Assembly: GCF_032598785.1 (NCBI RefSeq)
Contig: NZ_CP102984.1
From: Terrisporobacter petrolearius
GTDB lineage: Bacteria; Bacillota; Clostridia; Peptostreptococcales; Peptostreptococcaceae
Strand: one strand, 5' to 3'
Length of the DNA: 64,000 bases
The notes under the pieces are model-generated. The model saw only the letters and a list, made by a program, of their open reading frames with translations. It was not told where the DNA came from and ran no database searches. Every line of letters begins with the position of its first letter. Position 1 is the stretch's first letter. The position numbers and the translations under genes were made by a program. Positions 53,616 through 62,360 of this stretch are shown here, piece after piece.

Positions 53616-54914
53616 TTAGGCAGCATTTACTAACGATTGATTTTTTAAATACATCTTGAGGTGTAATTTAGGGTTACGTATTTCATATGGCTTTTGGTTG
53701 CGTAGTACAGAAAAAATGTATTTCATTAACTTATGCATAATAGCAATTAATCCAACTTTTTTACTTTTACCATTCATATTATTTTTATAATAATCTAGTA
53801 AGACAGAGTTGGTAGCTTCACCATTACGCTTAGTTCTAACTGAAGCCAATGCGACAGCATACAAAGCCCTTCGGCCAATACGTGTGCCACGCTTTGAAAT
53901 ATGATTGTTACTACCTTTAAATTTACCTGATTCATTTACTGATGGATCAAGGCCAAAGAATGCTACAAGATGTTTAGGTTTAGTGAAATTTTTAATATTA
54001 CCAATTTCACTAATTATAGTAATTGCAGTGAGTTCACCAATACCGGATATTGATTGTAGTAATTCAATATTATTAATAATATCCTGAGGAATTTTACCAC
54101 TAGCAAGTAATTTTTTTATTTCAGATAGTATTAATTCTATCTGCAGTTCAAAAGTTTCAATAATATTTATATCAGATATTAATTTTACAAAAAAGCTAGA
54201 ACAAGGAATTCCCGTTTCAATTGCATTATTTGCTGATTCAATTAATTTTGAATATTTATCCTCTGCATATTTTAGACCTTTTTTAGAGGTTAAAAGTATA
54301 CGGATTAAATCTTGTTTATTTGCAACTAAGATATCATCTGGCTTTGGATAATATTTTAATACTTGTAAAGAAGTTTTTGAAGTTGTATCTGAAAAAATAT
54401 TACAATATTCAGGAATCATTTGACGTAAATCATTAGAAAGTTTTTTCTTAAAAGTTGATTTTGTATCTGTAAGCTTATAGTACTCTCTTGTAAGTGATTT
54501 CAAGGCATATAAGTCAGGATTAAAATTACTAGAAAGCTTAATATCTTGGTATTTGCATATCTTGGCAATGTTTAGGGCATCTTTTTTATCATTTTTCACT
54601 TTCCTTATATCAAAATTCTTGTTAGAATTAGTAATAAGAGGATTGATGGTAAATACATCAAAACCTTTCTTATTAAGGTAGTGGAAAAGAGATAAATGGT
54701 AGATCCCAGTGGATTCCATGAAAGTGGCTGCTTTCGTATTAAATTTCTTTTCCACTTTTTCTATTTCAGAAACTAAACGATTAAAGCCTTCCAAAGTATG
54801 ATTTATTCTAAATGATTTCCTGTATATTTCACCGTTAGGTGCAAGTATAGCAACTATTGAAAAATCAGCAGCTACATCTATTCCAAGTACTGGATTATTA
54901 ATAAATTTTGACAT
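53616..54914 (-). CDS. IS110-family transposase (DEDD recombinase)
   Basis: The N-terminal RuvC-like domain has the DEDD acidic residues in VLGIDVAAD, TFMESTGIYH and KNDKKDALNIAKI. The C-terminal Transposase_20 domain has LLQSISGIGELTAITIISEI and the serine-containing NNHISKRGTRIGRRAL. These enzymes join donor and target DNA under guidance of a bridge RNA. At 432 aa it seems intact. GGAGATAC precedes the minus-strand ATG. The 5' region of about 230 bp is far longer than the 3' one, as in the IS110 (not IS1111) subgroup. Confidence 0.93.
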   Translation of the reverse strand: MSKFINNPVLGIDVAADFSIVAILAPNGEIYRKSFRINHTLEGFNRLVSEIEKVEKKFNTKAATFMESTGIYHLSLFHYLNKKGFDVFTINPLITNSNKNFDIRKVKNDKKDALNIAKICKYQDIKLSSNFNPDLYALKSLTREYYKLTDTKSTFKKKLSNDLRQMIPEYCNIFSDTTSKTSLQVLKYYPKPDDILVANKQDLIRILLTSKKGLKYAEDKYSKLIESANNAIETGIPCSSFFVKLISDINIIETFELQIELILSEIKKLLASGKIPQDIINNIELLQSISGIGELTAITIISEIGNIKNFTKPKHLVAFFGLDPSVNESGKFKGSNNHISKRGTRIGRRALYAVALASVRTKRNGEATNSVLLDYYKNNMNGKSKKVGLIAIMHKLMKYIFSVLRNQKPYEIRNPKLHLKMYLKNQSLVNAA

Positions 54915-54919
54915 TTTAG

Positions 54920-55130
54920 TATCTCCTTATTTTTAATATATTGAGATAGAATAGAGATTCCATTTCTATCAGTAATTCTACAACCTTGTTTGTGACACGA
55001 ATAATTCCCTCCGGGGAAATTCAACCAGCTAAACATAGAACTATTACTGATGGAATGATACGCTTTTTTACGGGTATATGATCTCTAAGATCTCCCAGGG
55101 GGGATACATCTATCCTCTATTCAGTAAAGA
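54920..55130 (-). ncRNA. Probable IS110 bridge RNA
   Basis: This GC-richer, non-coding stretch lies between the element end and the transposase start, the position of bridge RNA in IS110-subgroup elements. On the minus strand a TATAAT (55136-55131) sits just inside the end, fitting the known promoter formed when the element circularises. Visible hairpins include TTCCCC-GGA-GGGAA, a CCCCCC/GGG region with AGATCT repeats, and inverted copies of TAGAA..TTACTGAT that could close a long stem. Loops and guide segments are not proven here. Confidence 0.6.
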
Positions 55131-55149
55131 TTATACTATATTTATCAAA

Positions 55150-55442
55150 GTTGAATCCAACCTTAGGAATAATATTTATTAATAGAAAACAAGCTAAGAA
55201 ATGACTTAAGATCCGGTAGGATTTTAGATAGATTTTTAAATTTAGAAAAGTTGTTAATGTTCGTTAGATTATTAGAAAGTTTTCTATCAAATGTTACAAC
55301 TAGATTATACAAGGGGGATTAGTTCATTTAATAATAATATAATTAAACCAATAAATATGTCAAAATTAGAATCATCTATTTCGAAAGCTAATTTATTATA
55401 CAATGATTCTATAGAAGGCATTAATGTGGACAAATAAAATTC
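55150..55442 (+). other. Region with unidentified reading-frame remnants
   Basis: Beside the IS110 element, a plus-strand frame without a start (about 55173-55321) encodes LRSGRILDRFLNLEKLLMFV and so on to a stop. A second short frame (ATG 55358 to 55438) has the end NLLYNDSIEGINVDK. Neither matches a family I know. They may be parts of one decayed gene interrupted or truncated near the IS110 insertion. Confidence 0.3.
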
Positions 55443-55467
55443 AAAAGGCCGCTATAAAGCAGCCTTT
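55443..55467 (-). terminator. Terminator of the NuoE-like gene
   Basis: AAAGGC pairs with GCCTTT around GCTATAAAGC; on the minus strand it ends in TTTTGAATTTT. It lies just after the gene stop. Confidence 0.7.
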
Positions 55468-55472
55468 AATCA

Positions 55473-55952
55473 TTAATTACAATTTTCTAAGATTGAAGGA
55501 ATATCTTCAACTGCTACACTTTCATAAACTTGTCCGTTTACAGTTACGATAGGAGTTTTACGGCAAACGCCTACGCATCCACAAGATTCCAAACTAAATT
55601 TCATATCTTTAGTAGTTTCTCCAAATTTAATTCCGATTAACTTTTCAAATTCATTAAGAATACTAGAGCTATCATCCTTGCTACAAGCACTACCAAAGCA
55701 AACTTTTATATTGTACTTACCTTTAAGTTCAGTGACAAAGTAGCTATAAAAATTAACAACACCTTCCACCTGGCTAAAAGGAAGATTTAACTTTTCTGAA
55801 ATATGAATCTGTACATCTTTTGGTAAATATCCGAATATACTCTGAGCATGATGTAGAGTATTCATCAGTGTTTTTTTATTATCATGGATTGAATTTATAA
55901 ATATATCTAACTCATTAAATAATTCTTTATTTTTAGAGATAAAATCACACAT
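55473..55952 (-). CDS. NuoE/HymA-like [2Fe-2S] thioredoxin-fold protein
   Basis: The 159-residue protein is the 24-kDa-subunit type: N-terminal helices (LMNTLHHAQSIFGYLPKDV, VEGVVNFYSYF) and a thioredoxin-like [2Fe-2S] domain with Cys 85, 90, 126 and 130 (CFGSAC and CVGVC). In clostridia it is a subunit of electron-bifurcating hydrogenases or NADH-dependent dehydrogenases. No NuoF- or HydA-like gene adjoins, so its partner must be elsewhere or it acts as a free ferredoxin-like carrier. An AGGAG-type site precedes the minus-strand ATG. Confidence 0.88.
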   Translation of the reverse strand: MCDFISKNKELFNELDIFINSIHDNKKTLMNTLHHAQSIFGYLPKDVQIHISEKLNLPFSQVEGVVNFYSYFVTELKGKYNIKVCFGSACSKDDSSSILNEFEKLIGIKFGETTKDMKFSLESCGCVGVCRKTPIVTVNGQVYESVAVEDIPSILENCN

Positions 55953-56159
55953 ATTAATCTCCTTTATATGTTTAAATATGAACCTTCTTTTTATACCCTA
56001 CTGTTGTTAATGAATATAAATCCTCTAAGGACTATATGATATACCATAATCATTAAAAATACAAACTTATTTATATAAAGCAAATGTAAGATAAGTATTA
56101 CATTAATGTGTGTTATTATTTATAATATATTTGAAAATAAATGAAAGAAGGTGTTAAGG

Positions 56160-56711
56160 ATGAAAATTTCAAAAAAAGAAGCATTTTCAATACCTAATAT
56201 AATGGGGTATTTTAGGATAATTTTAATACCTGTATTTTTATATGTTTATTACAATGCAACATCAGTGGAGGATTATTATGTTGTGGCAGGTATAGTATGT
56301 ATTTCTGGAATCACAGACTTTTTAGATGGTTTTATAGCTAGAAAGTTTAATATGATTACTGAGTGGGGAAAGTTTATAGATCCTTTGGCAGATAAGTTAA
56401 CTCAAGCAGCTCTTGTATTTGCTTTATCATTTAAATATGAATTAATGTGGTACTTAGTAGGCTTATTTATAGTAAAAGAAGGGTTTATGGCAATTATGGG
56501 AATTATAATGCTTCGAAAAGGTAAAAAACTAGATGGGGCCAAGTGGTTTGGAAAGCTTTGTACGGCAATATTGTACATAGTAATGTTTATATTAATGCTA
56601 TTTCAAAAAATGAATAATGATAATGCAAACTTATTAATATTAGTATGTGGAGTATTTATGTTAATGTCTTTTATACTATATATGCCTGTATTCTATAGGA
56701 TGTACAAGTAA
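56160..56711 (+). CDS. CDP-alcohol phosphatidyltransferase (PgsA-like)
   Basis: The 183-residue integral membrane enzyme has the family active site DFLDGFIARKFN...GKFIDPLADK (D-G-x2-A-R-x8-G-x3-D-x3-D, about residues 60-85), which binds Mg and CDP-diacylglycerol. It joins a phosphatidyl group to an alcohol, most likely glycerol-3-phosphate, to make phosphatidylglycerophosphate; other alcohols are possible. The start at 56160 (MKISKKEAF) follows GAAGGTG; a GTG at 56151 is inside that site. It is probably not the only copy in the genome. Confidence 0.85.
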   Translation: MKISKKEAFSIPNIMGYFRIILIPVFLYVYYNATSVEDYYVVAGIVCISGITDFLDGFIARKFNMITEWGKFIDPLADKLTQAALVFALSFKYELMWYLVGLFIVKEGFMAIMGIIMLRKGKKLDGAKWFGKLCTAILYIVMFILMLFQKMNNDNANLLILVCGVFMLMSFILYMPVFYRMYK

Positions 56712-56791
56712 AATAAATAAGATGTTTTTTGTATAGTATTATATCTTTTATTCATATAGTTATATATAAGCATAAAATCAGGGGGGATTAT

Positions 56792-57271
56792 ATGACAACA
56801 TATATTCTATATACATTGGCAGCTGTAATGTGCTTTATATCATATTTAAAAAATAAAGAAAAAACAAAAAATGCTTTAATCAAAGCTTGTAAATCTATGG
56901 AAAATATCATGCCTCAATTTTTATCTATAATAGTAATTGTAGGGTTAATGTTAGCCTTTGTGGATACCAATACAATTTCAAATTTAATAGGAAATGAATC
57001 AGGTTTTTTAGGGGTTTTATTTTCTGCAATTGTGGGGTCAATTGTTATGGTTCCAACTTTTGTAGCATTTTCAATTGCAAATACTTTATTAAATAGTGGT
57101 GCGGGTTACGCCCAAGTGGCGGCCTTAGTATCAACTTTAACTTTTGTTGGGATAATGACTTTTACTTTAGAATCTAAATATATTGGGAAAAAGGCTGCTT
57201 TTTATAGAAATTTATTTGCGATTTTATTTTCATTTGTAGTTGCCTTTTTTATGGGGGTGATTTTAGGGTGA
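56792..57271 (+). CDS. Permease, N-terminal half of a split DUF318/ArsP-like pair
   Basis: The start at 56792 (MTTYILYTLAAV) follows GGGGGG; an in-frame codon at 56729 has no site. The 159-residue protein has about five helices, including VGLMLAFVDTNTISNLIG and GSIVMVPTFVAFSIANTLL. It looks like one half of the DUF318 permease family (members transport organoarsenicals or metals, or are uncharacterised). It overlaps the next gene by 4 nt, so the two halves are coupled and probably assemble. Confidence 0.78.
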   Translation: MTTYILYTLAAVMCFISYLKNKEKTKNALIKACKSMENIMPQFLSIIVIVGLMLAFVDTNTISNLIGNESGFLGVLFSAIVGSIVMVPTFVAFSIANTLLNSGAGYAQVAALVSTLTFVGIMTFTLESKYIGKKAAFYRNLFAILFSFVVAFFMGVILG

Positions 57272-57822
57272 AAAAGAAAATTTATTACTTAGCAAATAGA
57301 TATAAGTTTTTTCTTATTGTTTTTGTTATCATTGTTTTAGTTATTATATTTGAAAAAAATATTGGTATAAAGGCATTTAATAGTTCAAAAGATAGTTTTC
57401 TACAGATGTTATCAGTACTACCACCCATTATGATTCTTCTCGGATTAATGGACGAATGGGTATCTAGAGAATCAATGATGAAGTATATGGGTGATGATTC
57501 TGGAATCATAGGAATTGCCATTGCCATAACTTTTGCAGCTTTTGCGGCGGGGCCGATGTATGCAGCATTTCCATTTACAGCTGTCTTACTGAAGAAAGGT
57601 GTAAAGTTTACTAATGTAATTATTTTTATGAATGCTTGGTGTGTTATAAAAATTTCTACTCTTCTATTTGAAATAAGTTCCTTAGGGTACAAATTCACTT
57701 TCTATAGATTATTAATCGATTTTATCGGGGTTATTGCAATGGGATATTTGGTTAATTATTTTGTTATGAAAGTAGGTAAGGAAGACAAAGTTTTAAGTAG
57801 TTACATGAAAGAAAATATTTGA
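57268..57822 (+). CDS. Permease, C-terminal half of a split DUF318/ArsP-like pair
   Basis: The GTG start at 57268 overlaps the preceding stop (GTGA). The 184-residue protein has five to six helices with VLPPIMILLGLMDEWVSRESM and AFAAGPMYAAFPFTAVLLKKG. The second segment parallels VPTFVAFSIANTLL in its partner, as expected for a duplicated permease. Cysteine content is low, so arsenic transport is not indicated. A perfect palindromic hairpin follows. Confidence 0.78.
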   Translation: MKKKIYYLANRYKFFLIVFVIIVLVIIFEKNIGIKAFNSSKDSFLQMLSVLPPIMILLGLMDEWVSRESMMKYMGDDSGIIGIAIAITFAAFAAGPMYAAFPFTAVLLKKGVKFTNVIIFMNAWCVIKISTLLFEISSLGYKFTFYRLLIDFIGVIAMGYLVNYFVMKVGKEDKVLSSYMKENI

Positions 57823-57834
57823 AAATAAAAATGA

Positions 57835-57866
57835 AAGGTATGAATTATTTAAATAATTCATACCTT
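57835..57866. terminator. Palindromic hairpin after the split permease
   Basis: AAGGTATGAATTATTT (57835-57850) and its perfect complement (57851-57866) form a 16-bp palindrome. The T-tract is weak (GTTTAAATTC), so termination is likely but not certain. Confidence 0.65.
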
Positions 57867-57948
57867 GTTTAAATTCTAATCTATATAGATCGGGCAACAA
57901 ATTTTTATGAGCCCAGGTAATTTTTATATAAAAATAAAAGTTATTAAT

Positions 57949-59724
57949 TTAAGAAAGAATACCAACTTTTCTCAATAAGTATTCAGCATTTGTAGTAAGG
58001 GATCTTTCTTTTTTTAACTTGTAATCAAAGTAAATTTCATCATCTATATAGTGCTCATTAAAACTATAGTTTATAATATTAGGATTTTCATATTCTAAAT
58101 TACAAACATCTAAATCATGAGTTGTAATCATTCCTGAAACATGACATTTACATAATTCCCTTAGGACACCTTGAGCACCTTTAAGTCTATCAATGGAATT
58201 TGTTCCCCTAAAAATCTCATCTATCAAAAATAATGTATGAGAGTTAATATGAGATTGATCAATTATTTTTTTTATTCTTTTTAGCTCAGCATAGAATGTT
58301 GAAATCCCTTCGTTTAAATCATCTCTTATACGCATAGATGTAATTATATTCATTTTAGATGATAACATGCTATTGGCACATACATAACTTCCAGAGCAAG
58401 CAAGAACCATATTAATACCAACAGTTCTCATAAAAGTAGTTTTACCAGACATATTAGAACCAGAAATAATGTAAATATTATTATCTAGATTAAAATCGTT
58501 GCAAATACGTTTATCATTGGCGATTAAAGGATGCCCCATATTTGTAGCTTCAATTATGTTGTTTTTCTCAGTGAAAGTAGGAAGACAAATATTTTTGCAA
58601 ATTCTAGGAAGATTGGCAAAACTAATTAAACTTTCCAGTTCTCCTAAAGTATGAAACCAATTTTCTACTAAATCAGAATATTCTTGTTTCCAATTATCTA
58701 AATCTATAGCATTTTTGTAGTCCCAAAGTAATATGCAGTTTAAAATAATGCACATAACACCATTATTACGCTGATTTATATTTGAAGCAATTTTTGATAG
58801 TTTGTTAACTCCAATTTTAGCTTTTTCTATATTCTTTTCAATCTCATTTAATTTATATGAAGTAAATTTTACTTTTGTAATATTGTTAATAACATCGTCG
58901 TAGCGACTAATTTTAGGTGCTAGCTTTTTAAGTGTTCCAACATAACTATTTGCACTTAAATAACCAATGACCCATAGTAATAGTTGAAATATAATTAAAC
59001 AGTTAAGAATAATAAAACCAACAGTATTTTTAGTTACTAGAGCATAAATCAAAGCAATACAAGTTATTATACTAGATGTTTTAAATAATAATTTTAAAAA
59101 TTTACTTTCAATAAATCTTTTTTTATCTTGAAGTTGTGTAATTAAATTGTCAAAATCCTCATCTACACCTATAAGAGAAAAATCATATTCTGTTTCAACA
59201 GAAAAATCATAGTTTTTGCTTAGCTCAGTAATAGCATCATGACGATATTGAATTTCTTTATCTGAAAAATTAGGGCTTAGTAAGTCTTTTACAAATCTTC
59301 TTCTTCCATAATAAGTACCAGTACTATTAATCATTTGGAATAAAGAATTTTTTCCTACTATATCCAAGTCCGTTGCATAAGGGTGATCATAATTTATAAA
59401 TTCTTCACCAATATCTGTGAAATCAGACCATTCACCAGAAATTCTCTTCATATTAGCCTCATCAATTTTTATAATCCCTTCAGCTTTATGTATTTGTTCA
59501 TAAGTATTTTTATGAAATAGAGATGCAATAATAAATATAACTATTTCTACAACTAAAAGTAAAATTAATTTTAAAGGATAATGATTTACATATATTTTGT
59601 ATATGTTATAGCATATTAAAATAAACAATGCCATTTTGAATACAGAGATTATATTAGCAGTTTTGTTATGTTCTAATACACTTGCTTTTCTTCTTTCTAT
59701 ATCATCATTAAATTTTGACTCCAT
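57949..59724 (-). CDS. Membrane-anchored MutS-like ATPase
   Basis: The start at 59724 (MESKFNDD) follows GGAGGT. Two hydrophobic pairs (about residues 25-70 and 210-260) give four membrane helices. The MutS core lever/clamp and ATPase follow: Walker A SGSNMSGKT (about 421-429), Walker B TLFLIDEIFRGTNS and ITTHDLDV. The mismatch-recognition and connector domains of MutS are absent. Such membrane MutS relatives are widespread in Firmicutes and Bacteroidetes; no function is established. It is monocistronic. Confidence 0.85.
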   Translation of the reverse strand: MESKFNDDIERRKASVLEHNKTANIISVFKMALFILICYNIYKIYVNHYPLKLILLLVVEIVIFIIASLFHKNTYEQIHKAEGIIKIDEANMKRISGEWSDFTDIGEEFINYDHPYATDLDIVGKNSLFQMINSTGTYYGRRRFVKDLLSPNFSDKEIQYRHDAITELSKNYDFSVETEYDFSLIGVDEDFDNLITQLQDKKRFIESKFLKLLFKTSSIITCIALIYALVTKNTVGFIILNCLIIFQLLLWVIGYLSANSYVGTLKKLAPKISRYDDVINNITKVKFTSYKLNEIEKNIEKAKIGVNKLSKIASNINQRNNGVMCIILNCILLWDYKNAIDLDNWKQEYSDLVENWFHTLGELESLISFANLPRICKNICLPTFTEKNNIIEATNMGHPLIANDKRICNDFNLDNNIYIISGSNMSGKTTFMRTVGINMVLACSGSYVCANSMLSSKMNIITSMRIRDDLNEGISTFYAELKRIKKIIDQSHINSHTLFLIDEIFRGTNSIDRLKGAQGVLRELCKCHVSGMITTHDLDVCNLEYENPNIINYSFNEHYIDDEIYFDYKLKKERSLTTNAEYLLRKVGILS

Positions 59725-59871
59725 AAGTTTTACCTCCAAATTTATCCTGTAACTTTTATGATAACCAATATTTATAAAAAATCCAACTGATTTGATGTAT
59801 TTAATGTTTAAATTAAATTTTTAATAGTAATTCCTTGCTTTTCATGGTTAAAATAAATATTAAAAATTGTA

Positions 59872-59902
59872 TTGACTCTGACGTTGCGTTATAGAATATA
59901 GT
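59872..59902 (+). promoter_or_regulatory. MerR-type promoter with 19-bp spacer
   Basis: TTGACT (59872-59877) and TATAGT (59897-59902) are 19 bp apart, the stretched spacing that MerR activators correct. The spacer carries CTGACGTTGCGTTATAG, like operators of Mta/TipA-type regulators. It precedes the MerR gene itself, so autoregulation is likely. Confidence 0.75.
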
Positions 59903-59941
59903 TATAAGTGTAATAGGGAACTGAGGAAAGGAGGTTGAAAA

Positions 59942-60673
59942 ATGAAGATAAGTGAAGTAGCAAAATTGACAGGCATAACAGTTAGGACTTTGCATTATTA
60001 TGATGAAATAGGACTGTTAAAGCCTAGCGAAATTACAGAATCAGGATATAGGTTGTATTCCAAAGATTCTCTTGAAACTTTGCAACAAATATTGTTTTTT
60101 AAAGAACTAGATTTTCCTTTAAATGAAATAAAAGAAATAATGACAAATCCCAATTATGATAAAGGAGAAGCTTTGAATAAGCAAAAAGAATTACTAGTAA
60201 AAAAACGGCAACGAATAGATAGTTTGATTGGCCTTATAAATAATACTATAGAAGGAGAGAATAATATGAGCTTTAAAGAATTTGATATGAAAGATATAGA
60301 AGAAAGTAAAAAGAAATATGCTAAAGAGGTAAAAGAGCGTTGGGGAAATACAGATGCATATAAAGAATGTGAAGAAAAAACAAATAACTACAGCGAAAAT
60401 CAATGGGGTGCTATTAATAAAAAAGGTAGTGAGATTTTAAAAGCTTTTGGTGAGCATATAGGTTGTGATCCAGGAAGTGAAGAAGTACAAGACTTAGTAG
60501 AAAAGTGGAGAAATCACATTTCATCTAGTTTTTATAATTGTACAAAAGAAATTTTATCAGGTTTAGGTTTAATGTATATAAATGATGAGAGATTTCAAAA
60601 AAATATTGATCAAAATGGGCAAGGAACAGCTGAATTAATGTCAAAAGCCATTGAAATTTACTGTTCTAAATAA
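59942..60673 (+). CDS. MerR-family regulator with TipAS drug-binding domain
   Basis: The N-terminal MerR helix-turn-helix is KISEVAKLTGITVRTLHYYD and IGLLKPSEITESGYRLYS, followed by the dimer coiled coil (to about residue 105). The C-terminal TipAS domain (about 110-243) is a globin-like fold that binds multi-ring antibiotics; it ends with WRNHISSSFYNCTKEILSGL and the YINDERF segment. In TipA and Mta it activates efflux or its own gene. GGAGG precedes the ATG. No drug pump adjoins. Confidence 0.9.
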   Translation: MKISEVAKLTGITVRTLHYYDEIGLLKPSEITESGYRLYSKDSLETLQQILFFKELDFPLNEIKEIMTNPNYDKGEALNKQKELLVKKRQRIDSLIGLINNTIEGENNMSFKEFDMKDIEESKKKYAKEVKERWGNTDAYKECEEKTNNYSENQWGAINKKGSEILKAFGEHIGCDPGSEEVQDLVEKWRNHISSSFYNCTKEILSGLGLMYINDERFQKNIDQNGQGTAELMSKAIEIYCSK

Positions 60674-60680
60674 AAAAATT

Positions 60681-60726
60681 AAAAGGCCTCTTAATTTTAT
60701 AAAGTTGAAATTAAGAGGCTCTTTTT
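60681..60726. terminator. Bidirectional terminator after the MerR gene
   Basis: GCCTCTTAATTT (60686-60697) is perfectly complementary to 60708-60719, followed by TCTTTTT; A-run on the other side serves the convergent gene. Confidence 0.88.
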
Positions 60727-61246
60727 AATATTTAATATATATTAATTCAGATTCATTATATCTAGCAATAGCATAAATTACATCGGAAAGTCTATTTACA
60801 TATTTCAATAACTGCGGATTAACAGTTTCAACCTTACTAAGAGAAATAATTCTTCTTTCAGCTTTTCTACAAATTGTTCTAGCTATATGTAAGTTAGCAG
60901 ATATTAAACTAGTTCCAGGAACTATAAAAGCATCCATTTTATCAATTTTTGAAATATAAGAGTCTATAATTTTTTCCAGTAACACTACATCATCCTCAGT
61001 TATAGGTGTTTTATATTTTCCTTCTTTCCTCGTTGCTAATTCAGCAGATATAGCAAATAACTTTATTTGTATGCTTCTTAAAATCTCTTTATCTTCGTCT
61101 TTGACATAATTTGTGCAAAGACCTATATAAGAGTTTAGTTCGTCCAACGTTCCATAAGATTCCACCCTTATATCATCTTTATCAACTCTACTTCCGTCAT
61201 ATAGAGATGTTTTACCTTTATCCCCTGTTTTAGTATATATTTTCAT
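60725..61246 (-). CDS. Cob(I)alamin adenosyltransferase, PduO type
   Basis: The 173-residue four-helix trimeric enzyme transfers adenosine from ATP to cob(I)alamin. The N-terminal ATP loop is IYTKTGDKGKTSLYDGSRV, with YGTLDELNSYIGL next. The C-terminal active-site region has ICRKAERRI and YVNRLSDVIYAIAR. It supplies adenosylcobalamin for B12 radical enzymes. GGAGG precedes the minus-strand ATG. It is monocistronic; a metal-chelate importer at 6.5-9.5 kb might import corrinoids, but nothing proves this. Confidence 0.93.
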   Translation of the reverse strand: MKIYTKTGDKGKTSLYDGSRVDKDDIRVESYGTLDELNSYIGLCTNYVKDEDKEILRSIQIKLFAISAELATRKEGKYKTPITEDDVVLLEKIIDSYISKIDKMDAFIVPGTSLISANLHIARTICRKAERRIISLSKVETVNPQLLKYVNRLSDVIYAIARYNESELIYIKY

Positions 61247-61444
61247 AATTGTCCTCCTTATATATTTTTATCAATAATATACCCATGAATTATTAGTATA
61301 TATTCAAATATTTATTAAAGATTACACATTAAAATAAGAAATTGTGGGTATATACTAATTATAAAACGAATTTATAAAAATTGTTGATGATATAAAAATT
61401 AATAAATAATAGATAAATAACTATAATCTATGGAGGAAAATAAA

Positions 61445-62269
61445 ATGGCAAATTGTAATTCATGTCCATCAAAAAATAACTGCAATAAACAAGATACTTG
61501 TACAATAGAGAATAATCCAAATAATAAAATAAAAAATATAATAGGTGTTATGAGTGGAAAAGGTGGAGTGGGGAAATCTACCATAACTTCACTAATAGCA
61601 AAAAAACTTAGTAAAGAAGGACATAAAGTAGGAATATTAGATGCAGATATAACAGGACCAAGTATCCCAAGACTTATGGGAGTTCAACATGAAAGAGCTT
61701 TTTCAAATAATGGGAAAGATATTTATCCTATAATAACTAAAGAAAATATAAAAACCATGTCTGTAAACTTTATGGTAAATGATGAAAGTCAGCCAGTAGT
61801 ATTTAAAGGGCCTTTAATAAGTAATACAATAAAACAATTTTATAAAGATGTAATATGGGAAGAGTTAGATTACTTATTAATAGATATGCCTCCAGGAACA
61901 GGAGATGTTGCTCTTACGATTATGCAATCTGTTCCTTTAACTGGAATGATTATGGTATCTGTTCCTCAAGATATGATATCTATGATAGTTACAAAAGGCG
62001 TAAATATGGCCAAAATGCTAAATATAAACATATTAGGTCTAGTAGAAAATATGAGTTATATTGAATGTCCAGACTGCAATAATAGGATTAAGTTATTTGA
62101 TGGAGAAGAAACAGAAGCATTCTTGAAAGAAATGGATTTGGATCTTTTAGGAGAATTACCAATGACTAGAGAAATTGTGGAAATCACTCATAAGGGATCA
62201 GAAGAAGTAAGTGAAGAATTAGAAAATATTTTAAGTGGTATAGTAGAAAAAATAAATGAAAAAATATAA
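61445..62269 (+). CDS. Mrp/NBP35-family Fe-S carrier ATPase
   Basis: The start at 61445 (MANCNSCPS) follows TGGAGGA. A short Cys-rich head (CNSCPSKNNCNKQDTC) precedes the deviant Walker A MSGKGGVGKST, switch DADITGPSIPRLMG and DMPPGTGDVALT. A C-terminal CPDC pair holds the bridging [4Fe-4S] cluster between two subunits. These proteins carry Fe-S clusters to target enzymes. The head resembles that of eukaryotic Nbp35 and archaeal relatives. It stands alone. Confidence 0.92.
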   Translation: MANCNSCPSKNNCNKQDTCTIENNPNNKIKNIIGVMSGKGGVGKSTITSLIAKKLSKEGHKVGILDADITGPSIPRLMGVQHERAFSNNGKDIYPIITKENIKTMSVNFMVNDESQPVVFKGPLISNTIKQFYKDVIWEELDYLLIDMPPGTGDVALTIMQSVPLTGMIMVSVPQDMISMIVTKGVNMAKMLNINILGLVENMSYIECPDCNNRIKLFDGEETEAFLKEMDLDLLGELPMTREIVEITHKGSEEVSEELENILSGIVEKINEKI

Positions 62270-62360
62270 AAGAATTGAATTATATAAAATTATATTAAAA
62301 TGAACTTGTTAAAATTATTAAAAATACTATAATTATTTCTAGGGTAAAAGGATACTAAAA

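Larger units (their letters stand above)
53559..55149. mobile_element. IS110-family insertion sequence, about 1.58-1.59 kb
   Basis: The element contains a full IS110 transposase and a long structured non-coding region 5' of it. TATCAAA occurs at 53559-53565 and again at 55143-55149, a 7-bp direct repeat that probably marks the recombination sites (core plus adjacent bases). IS110 elements have no classic terminal inverted repeats, so the exact ends within these repeats are inferred. Confidence 0.75.

Noticed and set aside
53586..55129. IS1111-type subterminal inverted repeats (TTTACTG/CAGTAAA)
   Set aside because: The 7-bp match is short, and the long 5' non-coding region fits the IS110 subgroup instead.
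60725..61246. Operon link of the cobalamin adenosyltransferase with the importer at 6.5-9.5 kb
   Set aside because: They are 51 kb apart and no corrinoid motif marks the importer; stated only as a possibility.
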